Shown: positions 38,415 to 47,388, numbered from the stretch's first letter. The stretch is 56,794 nt of DNA from an uncultured Eubacteriales bacterium (GCA_948514155.1 CAOQYA010000001.1:30024-86817), one strand, 5' to 3'. The notes: generated from the sequence alone by a model not told the origin. Translations and numbers: made by a program.

Positions 38415-39800
38415 TTATCCTTCTAAATTGCCAACAGTTCTTGGGAAAAGTTGAACATCACGGATATTTGCAATTCCTGTGAGATACATCACCATTCTTT
38501 CAAAGCCGAGGCCATATCCCGAATGCTTGTTTGTGCCGTAGCGGCGGGTGTCGAGATACCACTTGTAGTCTTCTTCCTTAAGATTCAACTCTGCCATGCG
38601 TTTTGTAAGCAATTCAAGTCTTTCCTCTCTTTGGCTGCCGCCGATAAGTTCGCCAATGCCAGGCACAAGAAGGTCAACCGCTGCAACTGTCTTTCCGTCG
38701 TCGTTTAAGCGCATATAAAACGCCTTGATGTCTTTTGGATAGTTCATAAGGAACACAGGTTTTTTGTAAACCTCTTCTGTGAGATATTTCTCATGTTCCG
38801 ATTGCAGGTCAACACCCCACTTAACAGGGAAAACAAATCTATCCTTAACTTTTTCTAAAATAGCAATTGCCTCAGTGTAGTCAAGACGCACAAACTTATT
38901 ATCGACAACATTTTTAAGCCTCTCAATCAACCCAGTGTCAACAAAGCGATTTAAAAACTCCATTTCGGCCGAACAGTTTTCCATAACATATGAAATAACG
39001 AATTTGACCATTTCTTCTTCGTTGTCCATAAGTTCGTCGAGTTCGCAGAAGCACATTTCCGGCTCCATCATCCAAAACTCTGCCGCATGACGCACAGTGT
39101 TTGATTTTTCCGCTCTGAAAGTTGGCCCAAATGTGTATGTTTTTCCGAACGCGTGTGTGAGGCATTCCTCGTGGAGTTGTCCTGAAACTGTGAGAGACGC
39201 CTTCTTGCCGAAGAAATCTCTGTTGTAGTCAACTTCGCCGCCCTTTGCAACTCTGTCAAGGTCAAGAGTTGTCACTTGGAACATCTCGCCCGCACCTTCG
39301 CAGTCAGAGCCGGTGATTATTGGAGTGTGAACATACACAAAGTTTCTTTCGTTAAAATATTTGTGAATAGCAAAGGCTGCTGTCGAGCGAATTCTAAAAA
39401 CTGCATTAAAGAGATTTCCTCTTGCGCGAACAAAAGGAATGCTTCTTAAAAATTCAATGGAGTGACCTTTTTTCTGAAGCGGATAATCTGTTGCAGATGT
39501 GCCTAAAACCTCAGCCTTGTCGGCATTGATTTCAAAAGGCTGCTTAGCGTCTGGAGTTACAATAACTTTTCCAGAAATTTCGAACGAAGCCCCCACATTC
39601 TGCTTAACGAGTTCGTCGTAGTTTTCAAGTTTGGCTCTTTCAAGAACAATTTGCACGCCTTTAAAATAACCATCGTTAAGTTCGATAAAGCCGATATTTT
39701 TGGAGTCGCGCACCGTCCTAGCCCAGCCGCAAACTTTAATAGTTTTGCCGTCAAGTTTTGCATAATCTTTATGCAAATCTTTTAATTCAATTCTTTTCAT
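38415..39800 (-). CDS. asnS: Asparaginyl-tRNA synthetase
   Basis: Class IIb synthetase charging tRNA-Asn with asparagine. The 461 residues have the N-terminal OB-fold ([22 protein letters not shown]) and the class II core: motif 2 [21 protein letters not shown] and motif 3 [15 protein letters not shown]. It lies 11 bp after the aspS-like gene with AAAAGGAG before ATG, so both share the T-box leader at 41102-41352. Confidence 0.96.
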   Translation of the reverse strand: MKRIELKDLHKDYAKLDGKTIKVCGWARTVRDSKNIGFIELNDGYFKGVQIVLERAKLENYDELVKQNVGASFEISGKVIVTPDAKQPFEINADKAEVLGTSATDYPLQKKGHSIEFLRSIPFVRARGNLFNAVFRIRSTAAFAIHKYFNERNFVYVHTPIITGSDCEGAGEMFQVTTLDLDRVAKGGEVDYNRDFFGKKASLTVSGQLHEECLTHAFGKTYTFGPTFRAEKSNTVRHAAEFWMMEPEMCFCELDELMDNEEEMVKFVISYVMENCSAEMEFLNRFVDTGLIERLKNVVDNKFVRLDYTEAIAILEKVKDRFVFPVKWGVDLQSEHEKYLTEEVYKKPVFLMNYPKDIKAFYMRLNDDGKTVAAVDLLVPGIGELIGGSQREERLELLTKRMAELNLKEEDYKWYLDTRRYGTNKHSGYGLGFERMVMYLTGIANIRDVQLFPRTVGNLEG

Positions 39801-39811
39801 AATCGCTCCTT

Positions 39812-41101
39812 TTATGGTGTCAAGCGGTCTGGACCGCGGAAGAGATACATTGCTTCTTTAAGGCTTGGAAGATTTAGAAGCAGCATCAAAAATCTGTCAA
39901 GGCCAAGACCAAATCCGCCATGTGGAGGACATCCGTTCTTGAAGAAATTGATGTAGTCGGCCATCGGTGCAGTGTCGATACCTTTTGCTTCAATCTGTTT
40001 TTTGAGAACATCTGGACGATGTTCACGCTGTGCACCGGAAGTGAGTTCCACATCCTTGAAATAAAGGTCATATGATTTTGAATATTCCGGCTCGTCTTCT
40101 TTTGCCATAGTATAGAAAGCACGGACCTTGGAAGGATATTCACTGACAAAGAAGAATTGGTGACCGTTTGTCTCTTCCATATATTTGCAAAGAGCTGTTT
40201 CTTGTTCTCTCGAAAAATCTTCGCCGTCCTTGATGCTAATCTTAAGTTTATCGCGAAGAATGGAATACGCCTCTTTAACTGTTATTCTTGGGAAAGGAAG
40301 TGTTGGAACAACAATATCCACGCCCAAAAGTTCTTTTACTTTATCGCCTAGTTTATTCTTAACTTCGCCGATTGCATAAGCAAGAAGTTCCTCCTGAACT
40401 TTCATAACATCTTCTTGAGAGTTTACATAGCTCATTTCAATGTCGAAGCCGCTAAACTCTGTTGCGTGCTGTTTTGTGTGCGATTTTTCCGCCCTAAACA
40501 CAGGCGTGTTGATAAACACCCTCTCAAAGCCTGCCGCCATTGCCATTTGTTTATAGAACTGCGGCGACTGAATAAGATATGCCTTGCGGTCAAAATATTT
40601 CACTTCAAAAACATCCGCCCCACCTTCACTTGATGCGCCGATAAGTGTTGGGGTGTGAATTTCGATAAAGCCGTGGTCGATGCAATATTGACGCATCGCT
40701 TGATTTAAAATCGTCTCCACCTGGAAAATGAGTGCTTTTTCAGGTGAACGCAAGTCTAGCCAGCGATAGTCAAGCCTTTGGTCAATCGCGCTCTCCGGCC
40801 CGATAGGAAAGGCTTCCGCCCGGCTGGTGATTTCGGCGCTTTCCGGAATAATCTCCATTCCGCCAAGTTTAACAAAATCGTTAGCCACCGCTGTTCCTGT
40901 TATTTTAACGGTGCTCTCCAGCGTTGTATGTGAAAAGATTTCTGCAATCTCCGGCTTCTCGGCTTTAATCACTGTCACCTGCACCTTGCCGGAAAGGTCG
41001 CGAATAACGATAAACTGCATATTCTTCTTGTCACGAAGATTTTCAATCCAGCCCTGAATTTCCACTTTTCCAGGTTTAATTTCTCCAATTTTTGTTGTCA
41101 T
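39812..41101 (-). CDS. aspS: Archaeal-type aspartyl-tRNA synthetase, possibly non-discriminating
   Basis: 429 residues, so it lacks the GAD insertion of the bacterial 580-residue enzyme and is of the archaeal/eukaryotic kind, as seen in some Clostridia beside a bacterial AspRS. OB-fold, then motif 2 [22 protein letters not shown] and motif 3 [17 protein letters not shown]; it ends FRGPDRLTP. By eye, the positions of the two anticodon-site residues linked with strict Asp recognition in the Thermococcus enzyme (Trp26, Lys85) hold other residues (QGWIENL; NDFVKLG). This would allow Asp to be put on tRNA-Asn for amidation. First gene of the T-box operon. Confidence 0.9.
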   Translation of the reverse strand: MTTKIGEIKPGKVEIQGWIENLRDKKNMQFIVIRDLSGKVQVTVIKAEKPEIAEIFSHTTLESTVKITGTAVANDFVKLGGMEIIPESAEITSRAEAFPIGPESAIDQRLDYRWLDLRSPEKALIFQVETILNQAMRQYCIDHGFIEIHTPTLIGASSEGGADVFEVKYFDRKAYLIQSPQFYKQMAMAAGFERVFINTPVFRAEKSHTKQHATEFSGFDIEMSYVNSQEDVMKVQEELLAYAIGEVKNKLGDKVKELLGVDIVVPTLPFPRITVKEAYSILRDKLKISIKDGEDFSREQETALCKYMEETNGHQFFFVSEYPSKVRAFYTMAKEDEPEYSKSYDLYFKDVELTSGAQREHRPDVLKKQIEAKGIDTAPMADYINFFKNGCPPHGGFGLGLDRFLMLLLNLPSLKEAMYLFRGPDRLTP

Positions 41102-41352
41102 GTTTTTTCTCCTTTTAGGCGATATAAAAAAACCTAACGCCTTAAAACTAAAGCGTTAGGACGAAAATTCTATTTCCGTGGTGCCACCCAACTTGCCTAA
41201 AAAAATAGGCCACTTATTCTCGGCGTTACGCCCCGAATGCGATTAAACTTGGAAACTGTTCTTCGGCTTAGTGCTTTTGCCAGCGGTTTTCACTCTCCCG
41301 CCTCACTGTTGGCCGCTTAAAAAACTTACTCTGTTTTCCTCAAGCATTTAAT
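41102..41352 (-). ncRNA. T-box riboswitch, Asn specifier, controlling aspS-asnS
   Basis: About 250-nt leader. The T-box GGGTGGCACCACGG is at 41189-41176, and the terminator (CCTAACGC, 12-nt loop, GCGTTAGG, T-run) at 41160-41124. Stem I closes with GGAAAAC/GTTTCC; the facing internal loop has AGAGTA on the 5' side and GAAGAACA on the 3' side, placing AAC (Asn codon, 41260-41258) as specifier. Uncharged tRNA-Asn should bind and allow read-through, so the operon rises on Asn-tRNA shortage. The specifier assignment is my reading of the fold and could be off. Confidence 0.88.
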
Positions 41353-41358
41353 AGGCAA

Positions 41359-41387
41359 ATTATATCTATATATTTTCCCTTTGTCAA
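41359..41387 (-). promoter_or_regulatory. Promoter of the T-box operon
   Basis: Minus strand TTGACA (41387-41382), 17-nt spacer, TATAAT (41364-41359); expected start near 41352, just after the recF stop. Confidence 0.85.
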
Positions 41388-41391
41388 GCGC

Positions 41392-42453
41392 TTAAACGGT
41401 TTTTCCGGCTGCGACCTTGATTATCTTTCCCTCGCAAAACTGCTCGTCGGTGGTGGATATGAAAGTTTGGCAGCGAGAGGTGAATTTCAAAAGTCGCTTG
41501 CGCCTGTTCTCGTCAAGTTCGGAGAAAACATCGTCCAATATAAGCACTGGATATTCGCCCGTGCGCTCTTTTATGATTTCAAGTTCAGCAAGTTTGAGTG
41601 AAAGCGCGGCAGTGCGCTGCTGCCCCTGCGATCCAAAACTTTTCACCTCCACGCCGCTTAAGAAAATGTCTATATCGTCCCTATGCGGGCCAAAAGAGGT
41701 GTAGCCGAGTTTGTAGTCCCTATCAAAACTCTTTTCAAGTTTTTTGATGTATTCTTCTTCGCTTTCAACATCGATGCCCCTATATTCCACCCTCAAACTC
41801 TCGCCGCCGGAGATGTATTCATTCGCTTTTTCGGCAAACGGCGCAATTTGAGAGATAAAGTCTCTTCGCTCCTTGGCTATCTTAATTCCGGCGGAGGCGA
41901 GTGCCCTATTCCAAATATCAATCGTCTCCAAAACAACCTCTTTATTAGGCGACGATTTTAAAAGTTTGTTGCGATTATCAAGAATTTTTTCATATCGGGA
42001 AAGAAGATAGAAATATCGTTTATTCGTCTGCGAAATGTCGATATTCATAAACCTGCGCCGCTCTTCCGGGCTATCTTTAACAAGCCTAAGTTCGTCCGGC
42101 GAGAAAAAGACAATTGGCACTTCTCCCAGCACATCGCCGATGCGACGAATGTTGATGCCGTCCATTCTAACAGATTTTTTCTGTCCTTTTTGCAACATCA
42201 CTTCGATAATCTTATCTCTAAACTCATTGTTTGCTTTAAGGGTGATTTTGCAGCCCTCTTGCTCCCAACGAATAAGTTCCTTTTCCTTGCCCGTGCGAAA
42301 ACTCTTGCCAATGCAAGCAAAAAATATAGCCTCAAGAAGATTTGTTTTTCCTTGTGCGTTTCTTCCAACAAGCGAGTTCACATTTGGCGAAAACTCAATA
42401 TTCAAAGCCTTATAGTTTCGAAAGTTATTAAGTTTAAGTTCTTTTATTTTCAT
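41392..42453 (-). CDS. recF: DNA replication and repair protein RecF
   Basis: SMC-like ATPase that loads RecA at gaps with RecO and RecR. The 353 residues carry Walker A VGRNAQGKTNLLEAIFF, the signature SFGSQGQQRTAALSLKLAE and Walker B YPVLILDDVFSELDE. In most Firmicutes recF follows dnaN; here it is on the opposite strand on the other side of dnaA. ATG follows TGATATAAT (extended -10, 42466-42461) by 7 nt with no Shine-Dalgarno, so it is probably leaderless. Confidence 0.95.
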   Translation of the reverse strand: MKIKELKLNNFRNYKALNIEFSPNVNSLVGRNAQGKTNLLEAIFFACIGKSFRTGKEKELIRWEQEGCKITLKANNEFRDKIIEVMLQKGQKKSVRMDGINIRRIGDVLGEVPIVFFSPDELRLVKDSPEERRRFMNIDISQTNKRYFYLLSRYEKILDNRNKLLKSSPNKEVVLETIDIWNRALASAGIKIAKERRDFISQIAPFAEKANEYISGGESLRVEYRGIDVESEEEYIKKLEKSFDRDYKLGYTSFGPHRDDIDIFLSGVEVKSFGSQGQQRTAALSLKLAELEIIKERTGEYPVLILDDVFSELDENRRKRLLKFTSRCQTFISTTDEQFCEGKIIKVAAGKTV

Positions 42454-42460
42454 TATTGTT

Positions 42461-42469
42461 ATTATATCA
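42461..42469 (-). promoter_or_regulatory. Extended -10 promoter of recF, leaderless
   Basis: Minus strand TGA-TATAAT (42469-42461), AACAATA, ATG. No good -35, as usual for extended -10 promoters. Confidence 0.6.
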
Positions 42470-42495
42470 TATTAAAAGAAAAATGATAGCAAAAT

Positions 42496-42744
42496 TTAAT
42501 CATCCAACTTTGTCTTAAAAACATCAGAGTTAAAAAAATCGAACAATGTTATTCCTAAGCCGTCACATAACTCATTTATAGTGCCCACCCCAGGATTTTT
42601 GCTTTTGCCATAAAAAATACTTGTGATAGTGCTTGGCTCTACTCCGCAATCAACACATAACTTATTTACGGTCACCTTTCTTTCATTACAAATTTCAAGT
42701 ATTCTAGCAGCAACTGCTTTATTAGTTATCGTATAATCTTTCAT
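42496..42744 (-). CDS. XRE-family HTH regulator 1
   Basis: 82 residues, a single Cro/C1-type helix-turn-helix: AARILEICNERKVTVNKLCVDCGVEPSTITSIFYG followed by the dimer helices. Differs from the next two regulators in sequence (NPGVGTINELCDGLGITLFDFF ending). It has AGAGAG before ATG and lies 27 bp downstream of regulator 2, so the two are probably co-transcribed. Confidence 0.85.
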   Translation of the reverse strand: MKDYTITNKAVAARILEICNERKVTVNKLCVDCGVEPSTITSIFYGKSKNPGVGTINELCDGLGITLFDFFNSDVFKTKLDD

Positions 42745-42771
42745 TTTTCTCTCTTGTCTGCTTTTTAGTAT

Positions 42772-43014
42772 TTACTCTATATCTAAATTCATGTTATCAA
42801 AAATAGGGTCGTCGAAAAATTTTGATAGTGACATATCAAGCCCTCTGACAATTAAGGCTACTGTCCTTAAATTAACGCCACTATTTCTTTCTCCCATAAT
42901 CGTTTTCATTGTATTGTGTGGCATTGCAATAATCTTTTCTAACTTATATAATGACATCTTTTTTTCGCGCAATATATTAGTTAGTCGCAATGCTACCGCT
43001 CTACTTAACTTCAT
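42772..43014 (-). CDS. XRE-family HTH regulator 2
   Basis: 80 residues. It is a close paralogue of regulator 3: MKLSRAVALRLTNILREKKMSLYKLEKI against MKISKAVAYRVYNLLRENNISQYKFEKD, and the same FFDDPIF ending. The recognition region is MPHNTMKTIMGERNSGVN. A possible operator GGTTGTTTTTATTACC (43027-43042) lies just before the GAGGG site. Confidence 0.85.
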   Translation of the reverse strand: MKLSRAVALRLTNILREKKMSLYKLEKIIAMPHNTMKTIMGERNSGVNLRTVALIVRGLDMSLSKFFDDPIFDNMNLDIE

Positions 43015-43026
43015 TAAACCCTCATT

Positions 43027-43042
43027 GGTTGTTTTTATTACC
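43027..43042. promoter_or_regulatory. Degenerate operator before regulator 2
   Basis: GGTTGTTTTTATTACC, similar to the GGTTGTATTTACACCC site before regulator 3. Confidence 0.4.
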
Positions 43043-43100
43043 TCAATTTTAACAACTATTCATAAAAAACTGGGGATGTAAAAACAACCCCAGTCCTTAC

Positions 43101-43343
43101 TTAAAGTATTTCAATGTCTTCTCTTTCAAATATTGGATCGTCAAAGAATTCCGCTACAGTGATGTTAAATCCTTTGGCAAGTCTAAAAGCTGTTTTTAAA
43201 TTCATAGACTTGTATCTTCCTTTAAGAATAGTCTTGAGTGTGTTATGGGGAATTAATGTATCTTTTTCAAATTTATATTGAGAAATGTTATTTTCTCTTA
43301 ATAGGTTGTAAACTCTATATGCAACGGCTTTGCTTATTTTCAT
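43101..43343 (-). CDS. XRE-family HTH regulator 3
   Basis: 80 residues, one Cro/C1 helix-turn-helix (YKFEKDTLIPHNTLKTILKGRYKSMNLKTAFRLAKGF) with acidic tail FEREDIEIL. Paralogous to regulator 2. AAGGAG precedes ATG and the operator-like site GGTTGTATTTACACCC lies 15 bp upstream. Divergent from the small membrane protein gene at 43489, whose promoter carries a perfect version of the site. Confidence 0.87.
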   Translation of the reverse strand: MKISKAVAYRVYNLLRENNISQYKFEKDTLIPHNTLKTILKGRYKSMNLKTAFRLAKGFNITVAEFFDDPIFEREDIEIL

Positions 43344-43358
43344 TCAGTTACTCCTTGT

Positions 43359-43374
43359 GGTTGTATTTACACCC
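43359..43374. promoter_or_regulatory. Operator-like site before regulator 3
   Basis: GGTTGTATTTACACCC, an imperfect inverted repeat. A further half-site TTTTACACCC is at 43411-43420. Confidence 0.55.
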
Positions 43375-43451
43375 AAATCGTAACAAAAAAATTTTTAAAT
43401 CTGGGGACATTTTTACACCCCTAACGCTTTGTTTTTCATAGAAAATATGTT

Positions 43452-43477
43452 AATATGGTTGTAAATACAACCATATT
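43452..43477. promoter_or_regulatory. Perfect 26-bp palindromic operator
   Basis: Arm AATATGGTTGTA, centre AA, then the exact inverse arm. It overlaps the promoter region and ends at the GGAG site of the 43489 gene, so bound regulator would block expression. Confidence 0.75.
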
Positions 43478-43488
43478 GGAGAGATTTT

Positions 43489-43770
43489 ATGGATTTTAAA
43501 AATTTCGTTATAGCAATAGTGACGGTTTTTCTTTTAGGAGTAATCAACAGCGCAATGATAATTTTAATGTTGTTAAAAAACAATTATGAAAATCTGCCTT
43601 GCCAAAAATTTAAAAATCAAAAACATGTTAAACATCGAAAAAGCAAGTTGAAGCCTTTATTAAAAGATTATGAAAGATTTCGTTGTTTATATATGAAAGG
43701 CCAAAATGCCCCTAAGTCAGATGTGAATATTTTTTTAAATCTTGACGGGAGTGGTTTTATCAAAAAATAA
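43489..43770 (+). CDS. Small single-span basic membrane protein
   Basis: 93 residues: one membrane span (about 6-29, FVIAIVTVFLLGVINSAMIILMLL) followed by a strongly basic cytosolic part (KFKNQKHVKHRKSKLKPLLKDYERFR). No family recognised. TTGGAG lies before ATG and a perfect palindromic operator covers the promoter, so it is the likely target of the XRE regulators. Size and basic-amphipathic nature recall toxin or phage superinfection-type peptides, but nothing proves this. Confidence 0.7.
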   Translation: MDFKNFVIAIVTVFLLGVINSAMIILMLLKNNYENLPCQKFKNQKHVKHRKSKLKPLLKDYERFRCLYMKGQNAPKSDVNIFLNLDGSGFIKK

Positions 43771-43792
43771 TTTTTAGAAGTCTTGTGCTTGC

Positions 43793-43821
43793 TTGACTTG
43801 GGAAGAGTTTATGTGTAAAAT
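43793..43821 (+). promoter_or_regulatory. dnaA promoter
   Basis: TTGACT (43793-43798), 17-nt spacer, TAAAAT (43816-43821), then CGGAG before ATG 43848. Confidence 0.7.
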
Positions 43822-43847
43822 GGGAATATAGTTAATCGGACGGAGTC

Positions 43848-45197
43848 ATGCAAGAGATAAATAATCTTTGGAACATTCTTTTAGAAAAGTTGGAATTATC
43901 TGTTTCCAATGTGTCTTTTGTTATGTGGTTTAAGCCGCTTAAGGTTATCGATTTAAACGATAACAATCTTTATCTTGGTGCGAAATCGACTTTTGCAAAA
44001 AATCAAATTTTGAAAAACTATTTCGATAAACTTAAATCTGCCGTTGACGATGTGTTCGGTGAAAACATCGAAATTGAAATTCTTGACCCAAGCGAGGAAG
44101 TGGACTATCTTTCTAAAAACGCGCCTAAAACAACAAATCGCGATGTGGAAGTTAACAAAAATCCATTCAATCCTAAATACACCTTTGACAACTTTGTTGT
44201 GGGAAAGAGCAATCAAACGGCATATGCCGCAGCGCGTGCTGTGGCCGAAAATCCGGGCAAGCATTTCAATCCGCTTTTCATTTACAGCGGCGTGGGTCTG
44301 GGAAAAACTCACCTTCTGCATGCGATCGGAAACTATTTGAGGCAGGAAAATTCCAATCTCAAAATCAAATATGTAACTTGCGAGCAGTTTACTAACGACT
44401 ATATCGAGTCGCTCGGCTCGGCAAGCAAGACAAAAACCTATTCGGAGTTTAGAGACAAATATCGCAGCTGCGATGTTCTTATGGTGGACGATATTCAATT
44501 TATCTCCAAAAAAATCAGCACTCAAGAAGAATTCTTTAATACATTTAATGACCTTAGAGAAAGAGCAAAACAAGTTATAATCGCATCCGATAGACCACCT
44601 GACGAAATTGAAACTTTGGAAGAGCGTTTACGTTCTAGATTTAAACAAGGCCTTACACAAGATATGCAGTCGCCGGACTTTGAGACAAGGGTGGCAATTT
44701 TAAGAAAGAAATGCCAGATTGAAAAATATTCAATCACCGACGAAGCAATTTCGCTTATTGCCGACCGCATAGACTCCAATGTTCGTGAACTTGAGGGAAT
44801 GCTTTCAAAAGTGTGCTTCCTTTCAAATCTGATTGGCAAGACCACGGCTGACGTCGGCGATGCAAAAGAGGCGTTCAGCGACAAATACGAAGAGAAGAAC
44901 GAAGGCGGCTCCAACGCCGACCAAATTATCTCGGCCGTGTGCGAATATTTCGATATCTCCCGCGACGACATTGTGGGCAAGAAAAAAAGCAAGGACATCG
45001 TTGAGCCACGAATGATTGCTATATATATGATAAGCGAGATGCTGGAGTTGCCGCTTGTTTCGATTGGAAAAATCTTCGGTGGCCGCGACCACACCACAAT
45101 CATGCACGCTCGCGACAAGATTTCCACCGAGATTAAAACCAATCGAAAAACGCAAACTTTCATAAATGAAATCAAGAAAATGTTGACAAGTGGATAA
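43848..45197 (+). CDS. dnaA: Chromosomal replication initiator DnaA
   Basis: 449 residues with all four domains: the N-terminal protein-binding domain (WNILLEKLELSVSNVSFVMWFKPL), a linker, the AAA+ domain with Walker A YSGVGLGKTHLLHAIGN and Walker B VLMVDDIQFI, and domain IV with the DnaA-box signature GGRDHTTIMHARDKI. It opens DNA at oriC. The gene is followed at once by DnaA boxes and then dnaN on the same strand. CGGAG precedes ATG. Confidence 0.98.
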   Translation: MQEINNLWNILLEKLELSVSNVSFVMWFKPLKVIDLNDNNLYLGAKSTFAKNQILKNYFDKLKSAVDDVFGENIEIEILDPSEEVDYLSKNAPKTTNRDVEVNKNPFNPKYTFDNFVVGKSNQTAYAAARAVAENPGKHFNPLFIYSGVGLGKTHLLHAIGNYLRQENSNLKIKYVTCEQFTNDYIESLGSASKTKTYSEFRDKYRSCDVLMVDDIQFISKKISTQEEFFNTFNDLRERAKQVIIASDRPPDEIETLEERLRSRFKQGLTQDMQSPDFETRVAILRKKCQIEKYSITDEAISLIADRIDSNVRELEGMLSKVCFLSNLIGKTTADVGDAKEAFSDKYEEKNEGGSNADQIISAVCEYFDISRDDIVGKKKSKDIVEPRMIAIYMISEMLELPLVSIGKIFGGRDHTTIMHARDKISTEIKTNRKTQTFINEIKKMLTSG

Positions 45198-45406
45198 GTT
45201 CTTAATTAAAAGTTGAAGTTATACACAAGTTATCCACATTGCTTGAAACTATATATGGTGTAACTTTCGACAATTCTCGACCTAAGAAATACAATAAGTA
45301 GTTTCAGGCGAAGCCTGTGCACATTTACACAGCAGCCTAATAATAAGACTAGTAATTAAATAAAAGAAAAATAATATCAAGGGCGCACGCCAAAGGAGAA
45401 AAGAAA
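45189..45406. other. Origin of replication region (oriC) between dnaA and dnaN
   Basis: DnaA boxes TTATACACA (45219-45227) and TTATCCACA (45230-45238), two bases apart, and an inverted near-match AGTGGATAA at the dnaA stop (45189-45197). AT-rich stretches follow. A TTTCGACAA element (45265-45273; 0A-box core) also lies here. Gene orientation switches around this point, supporting the assignment. More boxes probably lie before dnaA, but I see none clear there. Confidence 0.8.
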
Positions 45407-46507
45407 ATGTTATTAAACTGTATGGGACTGGAACTTTCAGACGCTTTCCTTAGAGTTAGCAAAGCACTTTCCAATAAAGTGACAAACCCAATTCTTGAAG
45501 GAATTAAAATCTCGGCGGAGGACAACGAACTGACTTTAAGTGCAACAGACACCGACCTTTCCATTGAAAAGAAAATCAAAGCCGATGTTAAAGTTGAAGG
45601 TGAGACTGTTGTTCCCGGAAAGTTTATCACTGAGTTTGTTAAGAAACTTTCAAACACCGACATTGAACTTGAAGTGAACGAAAAAAATCAACTTCTCATT
45701 CGCTATGACGGAAACGAGAGTGTTATTCAGTGCTACAACCCTGTAGAATATCCGGGCTTTAGAAAACTTAAAACAGACGAGTGGTTTGGAATTAGCCAAA
45801 AGGACCTTAAAACCCTTATCAGCAAAACAATCTTCTCCGTTGCAATGGACGACTCTCGCCCTATTCTTAAGGGAGTGCTCTTCGACATCGACCAAAAAGA
45901 AATTTCGGCTGTTGCGCTCGACGGCTATCGCCTTGCCCGCGTGAAGAAAAAATCTTCTGCAAATGTGAAAAAGCAGATTGTTGTGCCAACTCGTTCGCTT
46001 AACGAAATCTCCAAACTTCTTGACGACAGCGACGAAGTTATAAATGTTTATATCGACTCCAACGCGATTATGATTGACAACATAGACACAAAGATTATTT
46101 CAAGACTACTCGAAGGCGACTTTGTTAACTACAAACAAATCATTCCAATGAACTATGAAACATTTGTGATTGTCAACAAAGTTCAATTCGAAGACGCACT
46201 TGAAAGAGTTTCGCTTTTGAGCAAAGTTGGACAAAACAATTTTGTTAAGTTTGACATCAAAGAAAACTCACTCCTTTTAACATCCAACTCCGAAATCGGA
46301 AACATCAAAGAAAAAATCTCCGCTGTTTTAAACGGCAAAGATGTGACAATTGCTTTCAACCCAAGATTTATTCTTGAAAGCCTTAAAGCAAGTTCTGACG
46401 AGTTTGTTAAACTTTGCCTTAACACCGCCTCCAACCCTTGCGTGATTGTTCCAACGGAAGGTGACGAATTTTTATATCTCATTCTTCCTGTTCGTATGTT
46501 TGGCTAA
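45407..46507 (+). CDS. dnaN: DNA polymerase III sliding clamp (beta)
   Basis: Ring-shaped processivity factor of the replisome. At 366 residues it is the standard three-domain length; the clamp landmarks KALSNKVTNPILEGIKI, FRKLKTDEWFGI, VALDGYRLARVKK and the terminal LILPVRMFG are present. AAAGGAG precedes ATG. It ends in a strong terminator, so rpmH is separate. recF does not follow it. Confidence 0.97.
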   Translation: MLLNCMGLELSDAFLRVSKALSNKVTNPILEGIKISAEDNELTLSATDTDLSIEKKIKADVKVEGETVVPGKFITEFVKKLSNTDIELEVNEKNQLLIRYDGNESVIQCYNPVEYPGFRKLKTDEWFGISQKDLKTLISKTIFSVAMDDSRPILKGVLFDIDQKEISAVALDGYRLARVKKKSSANVKKQIVVPTRSLNEISKLLDDSDEVINVYIDSNAIMIDNIDTKIISRLLEGDFVNYKQIIPMNYETFVIVNKVQFEDALERVSLLSKVGQNNFVKFDIKENSLLLTSNSEIGNIKEKISAVLNGKDVTIAFNPRFILESLKASSDEFVKLCLNTASNPCVIVPTEGDEFLYLILPVRMFG

Positions 46508-46514
46508 GATTTTT

Positions 46515-46542
46515 AAAAGACCGAAGTTCTCGGTCTTTTTTA
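46515..46542 (+). terminator. Terminator after dnaN
   Basis: AAAAGACCGA, AGTTC, TCGGTCTTTT, with more T. Confidence 0.85.
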
Positions 46543-46602
46543 ATTTTTTAACTTCCGTCAAACCCTCGCAAACAAACCTTTTAACAATCTTTTCATTTTA
46601 AG

Positions 46603-46631
46603 TTGACAAATAAAAAATTTTTCTATATACT
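46603..46631 (+). promoter_or_regulatory. rpmH operon promoter
   Basis: TTGACA (46603-46608), 17-nt spacer, TATACT (46626-46631). Confidence 0.85.
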
Positions 46632-46668
46632 GAGTGGGTTACAAAATATATTTAGGAGGAAGTGACCT

Positions 46669-46803
46669 GTGAAAAGAACATACCAACCAAAGAAAGCTAA
46701 AAGAAAAAAAGTTCACGGCTTTAGAGAGAGAATGAGATCTAACGGCGGAAGAAATGTTTTAAAAAGAAGACGTGCTCGCGGAAGAAAAAAACTTGCCGCT
46801 TAA
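46669..46803 (+). CDS. rpmH: Ribosomal protein L34
   Basis: 44 residues, [18 protein letters not shown] then [26 protein letters not shown], the universal L34 sequence of the 50S subunit. The start is GTG at 46669 behind TAGGAGGAAG. It opens the rpmH-rnpA-yidD-yidC-jag gene string, here on the same strand as dnaA, whereas in Bacillus rpmH runs divergently from dnaA. Confidence 0.97.
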   Translation: MKRTYQPKKAKRKKVHGFRERMRSNGGRNVLKRRRARGRKKLAA

Positions 46804-46813
46804 AGGTTAAAAA

Positions 46814-47125
46814 ATGGATCACAGACTGAAAAAGGCTCAACAATTTTCGTATATCTACAAGAAAGGTAAAAGAGTGTCGACTGGGCTGTTTACCCTTTTT
46901 TCAGTTCCAAGTAAGTTTTCTAATTTTAAAATAGGATATTCAATTTCAAAAAAAGTTGGAAAGGCAAACAAAAGAAACAAACTTAAAAGAAGGCTGCGGG
47001 AAATCGTGAGATGCGAAAACCTGCCTAAGAATTATTTCAACTATGTGCTTATGGCGCGCCCTGGCGCTGCCGAACTTGAATTTGACGAACTCAAAAAAGA
47101 GATTATTCGTCTGTTCAACAAATGA
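46814..47125 (+). CDS. rnpA: Ribonuclease P protein component
   Basis: Protein subunit that helps the RNase P RNA cut 5' leaders from precursor tRNAs. 103 residues, basic, with the family stretch KVGKANKRNKLKRRLREIVR. It overlaps yidD by 4 bp (ATGA). AAAGG precedes ATG. Confidence 0.95.
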   Translation: MDHRLKKAQQFSYIYKKGKRVSTGLFTLFSVPSKFSNFKIGYSISKKVGKANKRNKLKRRLREIVRCENLPKNYFNYVLMARPGAAELEFDELKKEIIRLFNK

Positions 47126-47388
47126 AATACATTCTTCTTCCCTTTAAATTTCTTTTCTGTTTGCCCATTTATTTATATAAATATCTAATCTCCCCCTGCC
47201 TTCCCCATGTGTGCAGATTTGTGCCAAGTTGCTCAAATTATGCAATCGGGGCAATCAAGGAGTTTGGAATATTTAAAGGAAGCACGCTTGCTGCAAAAAG
47301 GCTTGCAAAGTGCACCCCTCATTCAAAGTTCAGCGGCTTTGACCCGCTGCCTATAAATATAAAAGGAGAGAGCAAATGGCTACTCTAA
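47122..47388 (+). CDS. yidD: Membrane protein insertion efficiency factor YidD
   Basis: 88 residues with the family core PSCSNYAIGAIKEFGIFKG, preceded by an amphipathic helix and CRFVPSCS. Acts near YidC at the inner face of the membrane. It overlaps rnpA by 4 bp and yidC by 13 bp. Confidence 0.93.
   Translation: MKYILLPFKFLFCLPIYLYKYLISPCLPHVCRFVPSCSNYAIGAIKEFGIFKGSTLAAKRLAKCTPHSKFSGFDPLPINIKGESKWLL

Noticed and set aside
45321..45332. Third DnaA box ATTTACACA in oriC
   Set aside because: It has too many mismatches to TTATNCACA to claim by eye.
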